Below are positions 41,624 to 48,240 of a stretch of 64,000 nucleotides of DNA, piece by piece. How positions within the stretch are numbered: the stretch's first letter is position 1; each line of letters opens with the position of its first letter. The notes under the pieces are model-generated. The model ran no database searches and was not told where the DNA came from. It saw nothing but the letters and a program-made list of their open reading frames with translations. Origin of the DNA: an uncultured Paracoccaceae bacterium. Lineage in GTDB: Bacteria > Pseudomonadota > Alphaproteobacteria > Rhodobacterales > Rhodobacteraceae. The translations under genes were made by a program, and so were the position numbers. The stretch covers positions 1 to 64,000 of the forward strand of contig CATOSB010000017.1 of the NCBI GenBank assembly GCA_951812305.1, read 5' to 3'.

Positions 41624-41856
41624 TGTTCGCCGTCCTCGCCCGCCTGATCCCCTCCAAAGCCGCGCTCTATGCGGGCCTCGCCGCCCTTGGTGCCGTGGTC
41701 ATGGCCATGATCCGCAGGGACGCCCGCCGGGACGAGAGACGCGACGCACAACTGAAGGACCACGAACATGCGGAAGACATCGAAGATGACGTTGCTCGCA
41801 GCCGCGCTGATCCTGAGCGGCTGCGCAAATACGAGGGCGCCGGGTGGCGCGACTGA
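41623..41856 (+). CDS. Inner-membrane spanin (Rz-like)
   Basis: 77-aa protein with an N-terminal membrane helix (about 11-28, ALYAGLAALGAVVMAM) and a charged helical periplasmic domain (RRDARRDERRDAQLKDHEHAEDIEDDV). The start ATG 41623 overlaps the previous stop as TGATG. The o-spanin gene is embedded in its 3' part in another frame, the classic Rz/Rz1 arrangement. Confidence 0.8.
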   Translation: MFAVLARLIPSKAALYAGLAALGAVVMAMIRRDARRDERRDAQLKDHEHAEDIEDDVARSRADPERLRKYEGAGWRD

Positions 41857-41995
41857 GGCCACCCTCTGCCGCGTCTGGGGGACAAGCCTGCCGACGCGGT
41901 CCCGGAGCGATACCAGTGAGACGCAGCGCGAGATCGCCGAAGCCTATGCCGACTTCGCCGCCGCCTGTCCCGGGCATGGGCATCTGGTGCCGTGA
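41768..41995 (+). CDS. Outer-membrane spanin lipoprotein (Rz1-like)
   Basis: 75-aa lipoprotein with signal MRKTSKMTLLAAALILSGC (lipobox LSGC, Cys19). The mature part is Thr/Ser/Arg-rich and ends AYADFAAACPGHGHLVP. It starts inside the i-spanin gene and extends past it. Together the pair should fuse inner and outer membranes at the end of lysis. Confidence 0.82.
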   Translation: MRKTSKMTLLAAALILSGCANTRAPGGATEATLCRVWGTSLPTRSRSDTSETQREIAEAYADFAAACPGHGHLVP

Positions 41996-42009
41996 TCGCG
42001 GAGGCGCGC

Positions 42010-42055
42010 AGCGGACCATGGTCCGCTACAAACCAGGGTCCGAATGTGGTGGGAT
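42010..42055 (+). promoter_or_regulatory. P2: late promoter with palindromic activator site
   Basis: The 18-bp palindrome AGCGGACCATGGTCCGCT at 42010-42027 (core 42011-42026) is followed after 23 nt by TGGGAT (42050-42055) as the presumed -10. It lies just after the spanin genes and upstream of the 41-aa gene and the DUF6765 gene. The -10 match is the weakest of the set. Confidence 0.68.
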
Positions 42056-42094
42056 CGCTGCCACCCACAACCCCGACACCCCATGGAGACCGAC

Positions 42095-42220
42095 ATGTGC
42101 AAAAAACGCCAACACGCCAAGGGAAAGATCGACACTCTGATCCAGGCCATCGACAGGCTCTCGGAGCGGCTGGAAGTCCTGGTCGCCACGCCGGATGATC
42201 GACGCAAAATCGTGAATTAG
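42095..42220 (+). CDS. Small helical protein, 41 aa
   Basis: Starts MCKKRQHAKGKIDTLIQAID with GGAG six bases upstream and ends RRKIVN at TAG. It is a single amphipathic helix (LIQAIDRLSERLEVL). It is the first gene after P2. A 12-nt longer start at 42083 is in frame. The function is unknown. Confidence 0.55.
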   Translation: MCKKRQHAKGKIDTLIQAIDRLSERLEVLVATPDDRRKIVN

Positions 42221-42335
42221 GAAGACGGCTCAACAGAACCTGAAAAGGCGTAGGCGACCGCCACCGATCATTTGCATAACGAGGGCGGCGTCAAGTATAC
42301 TCCAGGAGCGTGCTCGATAATCAGGGGAATGCAAA

Positions 42336-43427
42336 ATGCAGGCAGACATGCACTACTACGGAACCTATGTCATGGCCCGGGCCGCGGGTATTCCGGCCCG
42401 AGACGCCCAAATCGTCGCCTATGCGGCCCAATTTGTCGATGACTCAACACAAACAGATACGGAAGTGCATGGCGATGGTGGTCGGCTGGTTGGAACGGCG
42501 ACCGTGCACACGCTTGGGCAAGCGGTTGCAAACTCGAAAATTGATCCAGATGAGCAGCGGCGCGTTTGGGTGCCGTTTCACTTTTTGCCGGGCGGAAAGG
42601 GAACCGCGCTGGAAGAAAGACTTCTGTGCGTCAAGGACAGCGACACCGCAAACGAAATGATGGACCATCACGTCGCCAAGGCCGTCGATTCCCGTTTTGG
42701 GCTGGAACTTCTCGGGCTGTCAGCGCACGTGTACATGGATACTTTTGCGCATTACGGATTTTCCGGAATTGGTTCGGAATTCAATCTCGTCAAGGGCGAT
42801 ACCTGTGTGCCAATTGATGTAGAGAACGCCGAAATGGAACGCTATATCATTGGTAAAAAGCAATCTTTCATGACAAGATACGCACCGTTCAAGGTTGCCA
42901 GCTGGTTCTCTGAAACGGTGAGTGCGGCGCTCGGCCATGGGGGCGTTGCGACATTCCCTGATCGGCCATTTCTCCATTGGGGGGTTGAATTCGAGAAGCC
43001 GAGGCCAGAAAACGGGCGCTTTGCAGACAGAGACAACCCCAAGGACTACATGGATGCCTGCGAGCGTACACATGGGTACTTTATGTCATTCGCAAAAAAG
43101 CGATACGCATCGACAAATCCAGTCACATTCAACTCCATCAAAGACGAGGTCATGGCGGTTGTTTGCTTCGAGGGCGCGAAGGAAGATCGAAGCTCAATGT
43201 GGCTCAAAATGATCAAAGAAAACAAAAATGTCGGGTTCAAGCCGGATGAGGCAAAAATTCAGTATAACGAAGCGGATTGGGCCGATCAAATAACGCGATT
43301 TCCGTCCCTTGAGTCCTCTGAAAAAGCGATTGATAGCAATGCTTACCGATTCCAACAGGCTGCGAGCTGGCATCGGCACTTCGTACTCAAAGAACTCCTG
43401 CCCGCACATAAAATCGCGGTTTATTGA
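42336..43427 (+). CDS. DUF6765-like protein, prophage cargo
   Basis: 363-aa soluble protein resembling the DUF6765 family. It starts MQADMHYYGTYVMARAAGIP, with AQIVAYAAQFVDD, RRVWVPFHFLPGG and LLGLSAHVYMDTFAHYGFSGI. The His/Asp pattern in the last block recalls zinc-dependent phospholipase C/nuclease-like folds, but no activity is known to me. It is clearly less GC-rich than its phage neighbours, which points to separate acquisition. P2 lies 280 bp upstream. The 115-bp gap before it holds no gene. Confidence 0.7.
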   Translation: MQADMHYYGTYVMARAAGIPARDAQIVAYAAQFVDDSTQTDTEVHGDGGRLVGTATVHTLGQAVANSKIDPDEQRRVWVPFHFLPGGKGTALEERLLCVKDSDTANEMMDHHVAKAVDSRFGLELLGLSAHVYMDTFAHYGFSGIGSEFNLVKGDTCVPIDVENAEMERYIIGKKQSFMTRYAPFKVASWFSETVSAALGHGGVATFPDRPFLHWGVEFEKPRPENGRFADRDNPKDYMDACERTHGYFMSFAKKRYASTNPVTFNSIKDEVMAVVCFEGAKEDRSSMWLKMIKENKNVGFKPDEAKIQYNEADWADQITRFPSLESSEKAIDSNAYRFQQAASWHRHFVLKELLPAHKIAVY

Positions 43428-43482
43428 AGCGGGCCAGGCGCGAAGCAGGTCATCCGTTCATTCCTCCCATTCCGGTACACCG

Positions 43483-43527
43483 GCGGACCATGGTCCGCTG
43501 CCCGAACCCCTTGCGGCATGTTATGCC
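43483..43527 (+). promoter_or_regulatory. P3: late promoter upstream of the adenine methylase
   Basis: The core palindrome GCGGACCATGGTCCGC at 43483-43498 is followed after 23 nt by TATGCC (43522-43527), close to the TATACC of P1. About 165 bp of leader separates it from the methylase start. Confidence 0.75.
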
Positions 43528-43606
43528 GCCGCAACGCCGCCACCGCGCCAATGATGGCCAGGACGGGGGCCGGGGTGGTTAGAACACCCCGAACCGGGAG
43601 ATGATC

Positions 43607-43679
43607 CTCCCACGACCAGAACCGGCCAGCCCTGGCCGTCCCGCCACCGCAGCTGCGGCAGGATCATGATCGTGGGAGG
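43607..43679 (+). promoter_or_regulatory. Structured leader sequestering the methylase ribosome-binding site
   Basis: CCTCCCACGA (43607-43616) pairs perfectly with TCGTGGGAGG (43670-43679). The right arm contains the GGAGG that serves as Shine-Dalgarno for ATG 43694. Between the arms are two local hairpins (CGGCCAGCCCTGGCCG-type and CCGCAGCTGCGG). Pairing would hide the ribosome-binding site, so translation may need a factor or an alternative fold. This is inferred from pairing only. Confidence 0.55.
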
Positions 43680-43693
43680 CAGCCCCCTTGTCC

Positions 43694-44530
43694 ATGCCCG
43701 ATGACATCCCGGCAGAGCCCGGCGCGCTCACGCCGGCCCCGCCCGCCGAGCCGCTCGCGCCCTGGTTCGGCGGCAAGAAATATCTCGCAAAGACCATCGC
43801 CGCGCGCATCGGGGCGATCCCGCATACCTGCTACGCCGAGCCGTTTGCCGGCATGGGCGGGGTGTTCCTGCGGCGCGCCTCTCGCCCGAAGTCCGAAATC
43901 CTCAACGATATCAATGGCGAGATCGTCGATCTCTTCCGCGTCCTGCGCCATCACGCGGACGCGCTGGCCGCCGAGTTCGACCTCTGTCTGGCCGCGCGCG
44001 CCGAGTTCGCCCGACTGCTCGCAACCCCGCCGGAGACGCTCACAGATATCCGCCGTGCCGCCCGCTGGGCTTCACTCCAGCGCCTGAGCTTCGGCGGCAA
44101 GCCGGCGCATCTCGTAACGCCGGGCCAGATGGGGTCATCGGTCCATCATCCAGGCCGCCTCTCCGCCGCCCGCATGGGCGCACTGATTCGCGCCGCCCAT
44201 GACCGCTTGCAGGGCGTCCATATCGAATGCCTCGACTGGGCCACCTTCATCCCGCGATACGACCGGGCCTTCACGCTCTTCTATATCGACCCGCCCTATA
44301 TGGGCCACGAGGCCGATTACGGACGCGGCGTGTTCGACCGGGGCGACTTCGCCCGGCTGGCAGAGATGCTGCGCGGCATCAAGGGCCGGTTCATCCTGTC
44401 GATCAACGACCGCCCGGAGATTCGCAGGATGTTCGCATGGGCCACCATCGACGAGGTCGAGACGCGCTATTCGGTCAATTCCAGGGCAAACCGCCGGGTG
44501 CGCGAGTTGCTGGTGTCAGGGGGCGGGTGA
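43694..44530 (+). CDS. DNA adenine methylase (D12/Dam class)
   Basis: 278-aa N6-adenine methyltransferase. Motif X-like PWFGGKKYLAKTIAARI is followed by motif I AEPFAGMGGVFLRRA, then the target-recognition region, then motif IV DPPYMGHE and RGDFARLAEMLRGIKGRFILSIND. Class and order fit Dam-like alpha methylases. ATG 43694 (MPDDIPAEP) lies 15 bases after GGGAGG. TTG 43688 is also in frame. It has its own late promoter P3, so it should act late, on packaged DNA, as mom does in Mu (analogy). Confidence 0.88.
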   Translation: MPDDIPAEPGALTPAPPAEPLAPWFGGKKYLAKTIAARIGAIPHTCYAEPFAGMGGVFLRRASRPKSEILNDINGEIVDLFRVLRHHADALAAEFDLCLAARAEFARLLATPPETLTDIRRAARWASLQRLSFGGKPAHLVTPGQMGSSVHHPGRLSAARMGALIRAAHDRLQGVHIECLDWATFIPRYDRAFTLFYIDPPYMGHEADYGRGVFDRGDFARLAEMLRGIKGRFILSINDRPEIRRMFAWATIDEVETRYSVNSRANRRVRELLVSGGG

Positions 44531-44539
44531 GTTATTGAT

Positions 44540-45124
44540 TCATTCCATAAGGCGTGGGAAGCGTACATTCGAATTCCAGGCATAGGTCGCGCATTCATAG
44601 AACTCGAAGTAGTCGTCATCGTCATCCATAGCGAAAGAGAATGGGAATTCCCAACTGTCACCGACTTTTTGGGCTAAAGTACTGAATGTTCGGAACCCCA
44701 CATAAGCACCGTATCTGTTTTTTCCATTCACTTCGCCACAAATATACATCGACGCATCCCCAATATCCCAAGCGGGAGCATGCACATCTCGGAACTGAGC
44801 GCTTGAAGGATCAAAAAAACCATATGTTACTTCCTTCCGAATTGCCTCCAGCAATGCCTCGTCGGTGACTTTGGCCACGAGCTTTCTGTTTTCTGACATC
44901 ATAAACGACAGGGCATCCTGACAACTTCCGTCAGTTCCGTACCGTTGTGCAAATTTCTCGCACGCTGCACGGGTGATAGGTCCCATTCGACCATCCAGAT
45001 CATCTAAATCCAGAAGGTCCAGAGCGACCAAATTTGATTGGATGCGTAAAGTTTCATTAAAATCAAGCGCATGCGCAGAAAACGCGAAAGCGCATAGGAA
45101 AATTGCCATGACTGTGGTCTTCAT
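44540..45124 (-). CDS. Exported peptidoglycan-binding-like protein, candidate lysogenic-conversion gene
   Basis: 194-aa precursor with signal peptide (MKTTVMAIFLCAFAFSAHA). A short domain like PG_binding_1 follows (SNLVALDLLDLDDLDGRMGPITRAACEKFAQRYG). A C-terminal domain has FDPSSAQFRDVHAP and YICGEVNGKNRYGAYVGFRTF, a motif seen in many small secreted hypothetical proteins. It is less GC-rich than the phage backbone. It starts 19 bp after the repressor stop on the same strand, so it is likely expressed in the lysogen. A superinfection-exclusion or envelope role is inference. Confidence 0.68.
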   Translation of the reverse strand: MKTTVMAIFLCAFAFSAHALDFNETLRIQSNLVALDLLDLDDLDGRMGPITRAACEKFAQRYGTDGSCQDALSFMMSENRKLVAKVTDEALLEAIRKEVTYGFFDPSSAQFRDVHAPAWDIGDASMYICGEVNGKNRYGAYVGFRTFSTLAQKVGDSWEFPFSFAMDDDDDYFEFYECATYAWNSNVRFPRLME

Positions 45125-45143
45125 CCCATTTCTCCCATTACCC

Positions 45144-46115
45144 TCACCCCCCAACCACAATCGCACCCTCCGGTCCAAACCAGACGACCCGGCCGACAAT
45201 GCGGTCCTCTTCCGCGACCGGGCGCGGGTCCCGGTCGTCAGCATCGCTGACCATGGTCCAGGCGCCGCCATCCTGTTGCAGCCGCTTTACGACAAGGCCC
45301 GTGCCGGTCCTGACCACGAAGAGCGCCCCCTCCCGCGGCTCGGCCTGGTCGAGATCGAGGACCAGTATATCGTCGGTGCGGATGGTCGGCTCCATCGAGC
45401 ACCCCAAGGCGCGGATCGCGACGACCCGTTCCAAATCCAGATTCCGGGGCAGATCATCGGCAGCGATCATGACCCTGTCCGTCGCTTCGTCGAAGATCTC
45501 CTCGCCAATTCCGCCCGCTGCATGCACGTCACGCGCAATCCGCATGTGCAGCTTGCGGATGCCCGACGCCTCCGCCGGGGACGGCAGGCGCTCGGCAAGC
45601 GCGTCCAGCTTTTTTGCCAGCTTGGCTTCCAGCGCCCGGGTCTCTGACTTGAGCTTGCTGTCGAGCAGCTGCCCCAGACGCTTCTCGTCCAGCGTGGCGG
45701 CGGGGCTGGCATGGGCCGTGCCCCGATCCCTGATCCGCGCCTGCATCGCCGCCAGCACCGCGTCGGCGCTCGCTCCCTCGGGCAGGGCCAGCATGTCGGT
45801 GACAGGTTTCGGGATGCGCTCCAGTGGCGCGATACTGGAAGGCTCCGGGGGCCGGTCATGCTCGGGCGGGTGCGCGGCGGGCGGTGGCTCCCCGGGTGAT
45901 TCGGCAGCAGCGCCGTCACGTGGCGGTCCGATGTAGAACTCAAGGCCAAGCGCGCGGCAGATCTCGGCAAGGCGGTCGGATTTAGTGGCTCTGCCTTCAA
46001 GCACATAGCGTATCGCATTGCCAGGTAGGCCAGCCTCCAGGGAAGCGCGGTAAGGGGTTGTTCGCCTTCTAGCCAATTCGCCTTTGACGGTCGTTGCAAT
46101 TTCGGTGAGCAGCAT
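45144..46115 (-). CDS. Prophage repressor, S24 (LexA/CI-type)
   Basis: 323-aa repressor. An N-terminal HTH (about 7-55, RTTPYRASLEAGLPGNAIRYVLEGRATKSDRL) is followed by a Pro-rich linker and a coiled coil (about 143-175). The C-terminal S24 domain has Ser240 (ALGCSMEPTIRTDDILVLD) and Lys277 (VVKRLQ). An Ala-Gly at 200-201 (HAAGG) lies about 40 residues before the Ser, a plausible self-cleavage site. That would make induction SOS-dependent, unlike Mu c. The start at 46115 lies almost at the predicted transcription start, so the mRNA may be leaderless. Confidence 0.9.
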   Translation of the reverse strand: MLLTEIATTVKGELARRRTTPYRASLEAGLPGNAIRYVLEGRATKSDRLAEICRALGLEFYIGPPRDGAAAESPGEPPPAAHPPEHDRPPEPSSIAPLERIPKPVTDMLALPEGASADAVLAAMQARIRDRGTAHASPAATLDEKRLGQLLDSKLKSETRALEAKLAKKLDALAERLPSPAEASGIRKLHMRIARDVHAAGGIGEEIFDEATDRVMIAADDLPRNLDLERVVAIRALGCSMEPTIRTDDILVLDLDQAEPREGALFVVRTGTGLVVKRLQQDGGAWTMVSDADDRDPRPVAEEDRIVGRVVWFGPEGAIVVGG

Positions 46116-46117
46116 TC

Positions 46118-46200
46118 GCTATCTTTAGCGCAAATCAGATCGTTACCAATAGCTAAATTCACTTGACATTTAGCTATTGGTAGCGATTACTATGGCTATG
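46118..46200. promoter_or_regulatory. Divergent early/repressor control region with operator dyad
   Basis: Inverted repeat TACCAATAGCTAAA (46144-46157) and TTTAGCTATTGGTA (46169-46182) has perfect 14-bp arms; pairing continues outward (ATCG/CGAT) after one mismatch. The rightward promoter is TTGACA (46164-46169), an 18-bp spacer and TACTAT (46188-46193), overlapping the right arm. A leftward promoter could be TTGGTA, 16 bp and TAAAGA. Repressor and Cro-like protein are the expected ligands. Confidence 0.82.
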
Positions 46201-46482
46201 GATAGCCACGCCCTCATTATTCTGGCTGAAATGCTCGCGCAGGCTCGTCGTATGTCTGTGGCCACCATTTCCACTTGGATGGGTGGTTCTGGCGATACAA
46301 TTGCCCGACTCCAGCGCGGCTGCGATATCACCACCGGTCGCGCGAAACGTTTCGGACAAAAGTTCTCCGACCACTGGCCCACCGACCTCCCCTGGCCGTC
46401 TGACATTCCGCGCCCTGCGCCGACACCGGGGGCGCCTGCGGCACTGGCGGCGGCCGAGGCCTCCCCGGAGGATGCTGCATGA
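46198..46482 (+). CDS. Cro/Ner-like early regulator
   Basis: 94-aa small protein with an HTH-like helical region (about 3-50: ALIILAEMLAQARRMSVATISTWMGGSGDTIARLQRG) and a Pro/Ala-rich tail. It is the first gene of the rightward early operon, in the Ner/Cro position. ATG 46198 coincides with the expected transcription start. ATG 46192 lies within the -10 and TTG 46177 upstream of it, so both are unlikely. Leaderless translation is therefore probable. Confidence 0.72.
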   Translation: MDSHALIILAEMLAQARRMSVATISTWMGGSGDTIARLQRGCDITTGRAKRFGQKFSDHWPTDLPWPSDIPRPAPTPGAPAALAAAEASPEDAA

Positions 46483-46751
46483 AGACCGTGTGCCCCCGGA
46501 GCCCGGCTGACCTGCCGCTCGCGCAGCGGGACTGCGAGGCGGACGGTGCCACGTATTTCAGCGTCGATCCGGTCTGCCGCGACCTGAGCCACCCGCAGGG
46601 CGGCTGGGTGCTCTGCGACGAGGCGGACGCGGATGGGTTCGCCCTTTACCGGGTTCAGGCCGACGGGATGTCCGGGTGGATTTCGGATCATCCCACGCGC
46701 GCCGGGGCGGAGGCCGCAGCGCGGCTCGCCGAGCGGGAGGCCACCCCATGA
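46479..46751 (+). CDS. Early-region protein of unknown function
   Basis: 90-aa acidic protein (MKTVCPRSPADLPLAQRDCE...). It contains the compact domain PQGGWVLCDEADADGFALYRVQADGMSGWISDHPTRAGAEAAARLAE, which resembles single-domain proteins seen next to phage regulators. It overlaps the preceding gene by four bases and the following by four. Confidence 0.6.
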   Translation: MKTVCPRSPADLPLAQRDCEADGATYFSVDPVCRDLSHPQGGWVLCDEADADGFALYRVQADGMSGWISDHPTRAGAEAAARLAEREATP

Positions 46752-46975
46752 GCGGGCGTTGCGACAGATGCGGCGCGGGGCCTGCCGGGATTTACGAACT
46801 GGCGCTGATCCGGGTCGATGACGGGGTCATGGACGCCGACGCGGTGGCCTGCGCCCGCATGACCGAATTGTGCCCGGTCTGCCGGGACCGCCTCGCCGGC
46901 CGTGTGGCCGCGCTGGTGCCGGTCCGGGAGGGCGACGGCAGAGGTCACGACGCGGGCGCGGAGGGGGTGACATGA
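46748..46975 (+). CDS. Small zinc-ribbon protein
   Basis: 75-aa protein with two Cys pairs, CDRCG near the N-terminus and CPVC in the middle (MSGRCDRCGAGPAGIYELAL, MTELCPVCRDRLAGRV), typical of a single treble-clef or zinc ribbon. It is overlapped by four bases on each side in the early operon. The function is unknown. Confidence 0.65.
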   Translation: MSGRCDRCGAGPAGIYELALIRVDDGVMDADAVACARMTELCPVCRDRLAGRVAALVPVREGDGRGHDAGAEGVT

Positions 46976-47184
46976 GATTCAACACCCCGCAGCGGATCGA
47001 CCAGTTCATCAGTTTTGCCGACGGCAGCACGGCTCGCTTTTTCCCGGGCGTCGGCTGGACCGCCATGCCGCCCGAATGGGATCCCGATCCGGGCGCGTGC
47101 ATCGCGACCGAGTGGTGTGCCGTCATGAAAGAGCGCTTTCCAGGCATGCTCGGACTGACAGTCGAGTTCAGGGAGGGGGTATAG
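46972..47184 (+). CDS. Early-region protein of unknown function
   Basis: 70-aa protein beginning MRFNTPQRIDQFISFADGST and ending GLTVEFREGV. It has a single small alpha/beta domain (ARFFPGVGWTAMPPEWDPDPGACIATEW). It is coupled to the previous gene by ATGA. Its 3' end overlaps that of the convergent minus-strand gene by 17 bases. Confidence 0.58.
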   Translation: MRFNTPQRIDQFISFADGSTARFFPGVGWTAMPPEWDPDPGACIATEWCAVMKERFPGMLGLTVEFREGV

Positions 47185-47587
47185 TACCTTGCGAAATCGC
47201 CTCTTCGACATTCGCCGTGACATCCATGAGTACGACTTCCAGATCGCAGGTCTCGGTTTGCACGTCGCCGGTCTTGGTCATGGTTTGGCTGCAGACGGAT
47301 GGCGGCGGGCCAATCCGGGCATAGGCAGGTGTTCCGGTCTCCGGCCAGATCATCACAAAAAAGCATCGAGCGTGATTCAGGAAAAAGTCCTGAAGCCGGT
47401 CGCGCTGTTGGGCCGTAACCGAAACCCGTCCCCGAAACATCGGCTGCGCCGGCTGGCGTGTGTGGCGCACATGGCCATCCTCAAAGGGCGTCTCTTTTAT
47501 GATCTGGTGCTCCGTTTTGCACAGGCTTGGCAGAAGATAGTCAAATTCGGCGGGCCATTGGATGATTTCGAGGCTCGGGCCTGTCAT
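47168..47587 (-). CDS. Minus-strand cargo gene 1, tail-protein-like
   Basis: 139-aa protein beginning MTGPSLEIIQWPAEFDYLLP, with KETPFEDGHVRHTRQPA, QQRDRLQDFFLNHARCFFVMIWP and LEVVLMDV. The W-P...TPFEDG-x-VR-x-x-R pattern matches the tail gene at 30455-30820, so it looks like a diverged tail protein relocated in the early region. It is less GC-rich than its neighbours. It lies opposite the early genes and has its own promoter-leader cassette (47599-47649) and a GGAGAAAG ribosome-binding site. Confidence 0.65.
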   Translation of the reverse strand: MTGPSLEIIQWPAEFDYLLPSLCKTEHQIIKETPFEDGHVRHTRQPAQPMFRGRVSVTAQQRDRLQDFFLNHARCFFVMIWPETGTPAYARIGPPPSVCSQTMTKTGDVQTETCDLEVVLMDVTANVEEAISQGTIPPP

Positions 47588-47598
47588 GGTTCTTTCTC

Positions 47599-47649
47599 CA
47601 TCGGGTGTGTTGCAACGCCGATGGTAGCGGCGGACGGATCGGGTGTCAC
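47599..47649 (-). promoter_or_regulatory. Minus-strand promoter-leader cassette 1
   Basis: Reading leftward: -35 GTGACA (47649-47644), 17-bp spacer, -10 TACCAT (47626-47621). The dyad CATCGG (47623-47618) to CCGATG (47604-47599) overlaps the -10 and runs into the GGAGAAAG ribosome-binding site of the gene starting at 47587. The same layout recurs at 49211-49261 and 49628-49678. Confidence 0.7.
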
Positions 47650-47650
47650 G

Positions 47651-47974
47651 ATGCCCGCCCCGGCCGCCGCGTCTGACCCGGCCCCCACGCCGTCTGATCC
47701 GCCGTCTGAGGCGGACGGGTTCATCACCGTCCATCCCGACGTGCATGCGCCCCGGCGTGACGAGGCCCCGTCGCACCCGGCCTGCAGCCTCTGCGACGGC
47801 CCCGGCGCGCATCCGCGCACGGTGTCGCTTGTGGACATCCCCGATCTGGCGGCGGGTGACCTGCCGGGCGGGGCGGCGCATATGTGGACCCTCACGCTTT
47901 GCCCGGCCTGCGAGGGGTATCTCGCCCATCTGATCTCCGACCTGCTGGGCGCCCGCCCCGGGAGGGTCGCATGA
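47651..47974 (+). CDS. Cys-pair (zinc-ribbon-like) early protein
   Basis: 107-aa protein. A Pro/Ala-rich N-terminus precedes ITVHPDVHAPRRDEAPSHPACSLCDGPG and LTLCPACEGYLAHLISDLLG, giving two C-x2-C pairs for a zinc site. Start ATG 47651 (MPAPAAASDP) is uncertain because the ribosome-binding site is weak, and an in-frame ATG at 47621 overlaps the divergent promoter. The next frame starts at its stop (ATGA). Confidence 0.58.
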   Translation: MPAPAAASDPAPTPSDPPSEADGFITVHPDVHAPRRDEAPSHPACSLCDGPGAHPRTVSLVDIPDLAAGDLPGGAAHMWTLTLCPACEGYLAHLISDLLGARPGRVA

Positions 47975-48240
47975 GCCCGCACCTGTCCCGATCTCCCTGT
48001 CCACCGCCTGCGCTGACTGCTCGCGCGGCGGCACCTGCCCCGGCCCTGCGCACAAGTTCCCGCTGGCGGGAAGTTCTGTCCCCCATCGCGCGCAGGGCCG
48101 GGGCCTTTTTCCGGTGACTGGGCCAGGTTCTTGCGGCGCTGGAGGATCACTGGATCGGCGATCTGATCGGGGTGGCGGCGATATTCGGGATGCTGTGGCT
48201 GGGGCTCCTGTTTGCCCACGCGTTGGGGGTAGCCCCGTGA
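47971..48240 (+). pseudogene. Overlapping small early frames, possibly frame-damaged
   Basis: The clean frame from ATG 47971 (MSPHLSRSPCPPPALTAR, stop 48115-48117) is low-complexity. Another frame over the same DNA encodes a more protein-like cysteine cluster, STACADCSRGGTCPGPAHKFP, but has no start codon. After 48117 the ATG frame resumes as a membrane-protein-like stretch, LGQVLAALEDHWIGDLIGVAAIFGMLW, again with no normal start. It ends at 48240, overlapping the next GTG. Either small indels and a nonsense change have damaged two genes, or unusual starts or frameshifting are used. Confidence 0.45.

Noticed and set aside
45249..45259. GACCATGGTC-type word inside the repressor gene as a fifth activator site
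   Set aside because: Only the inner 10 bp of the palindrome match and no late unit starts nearby.
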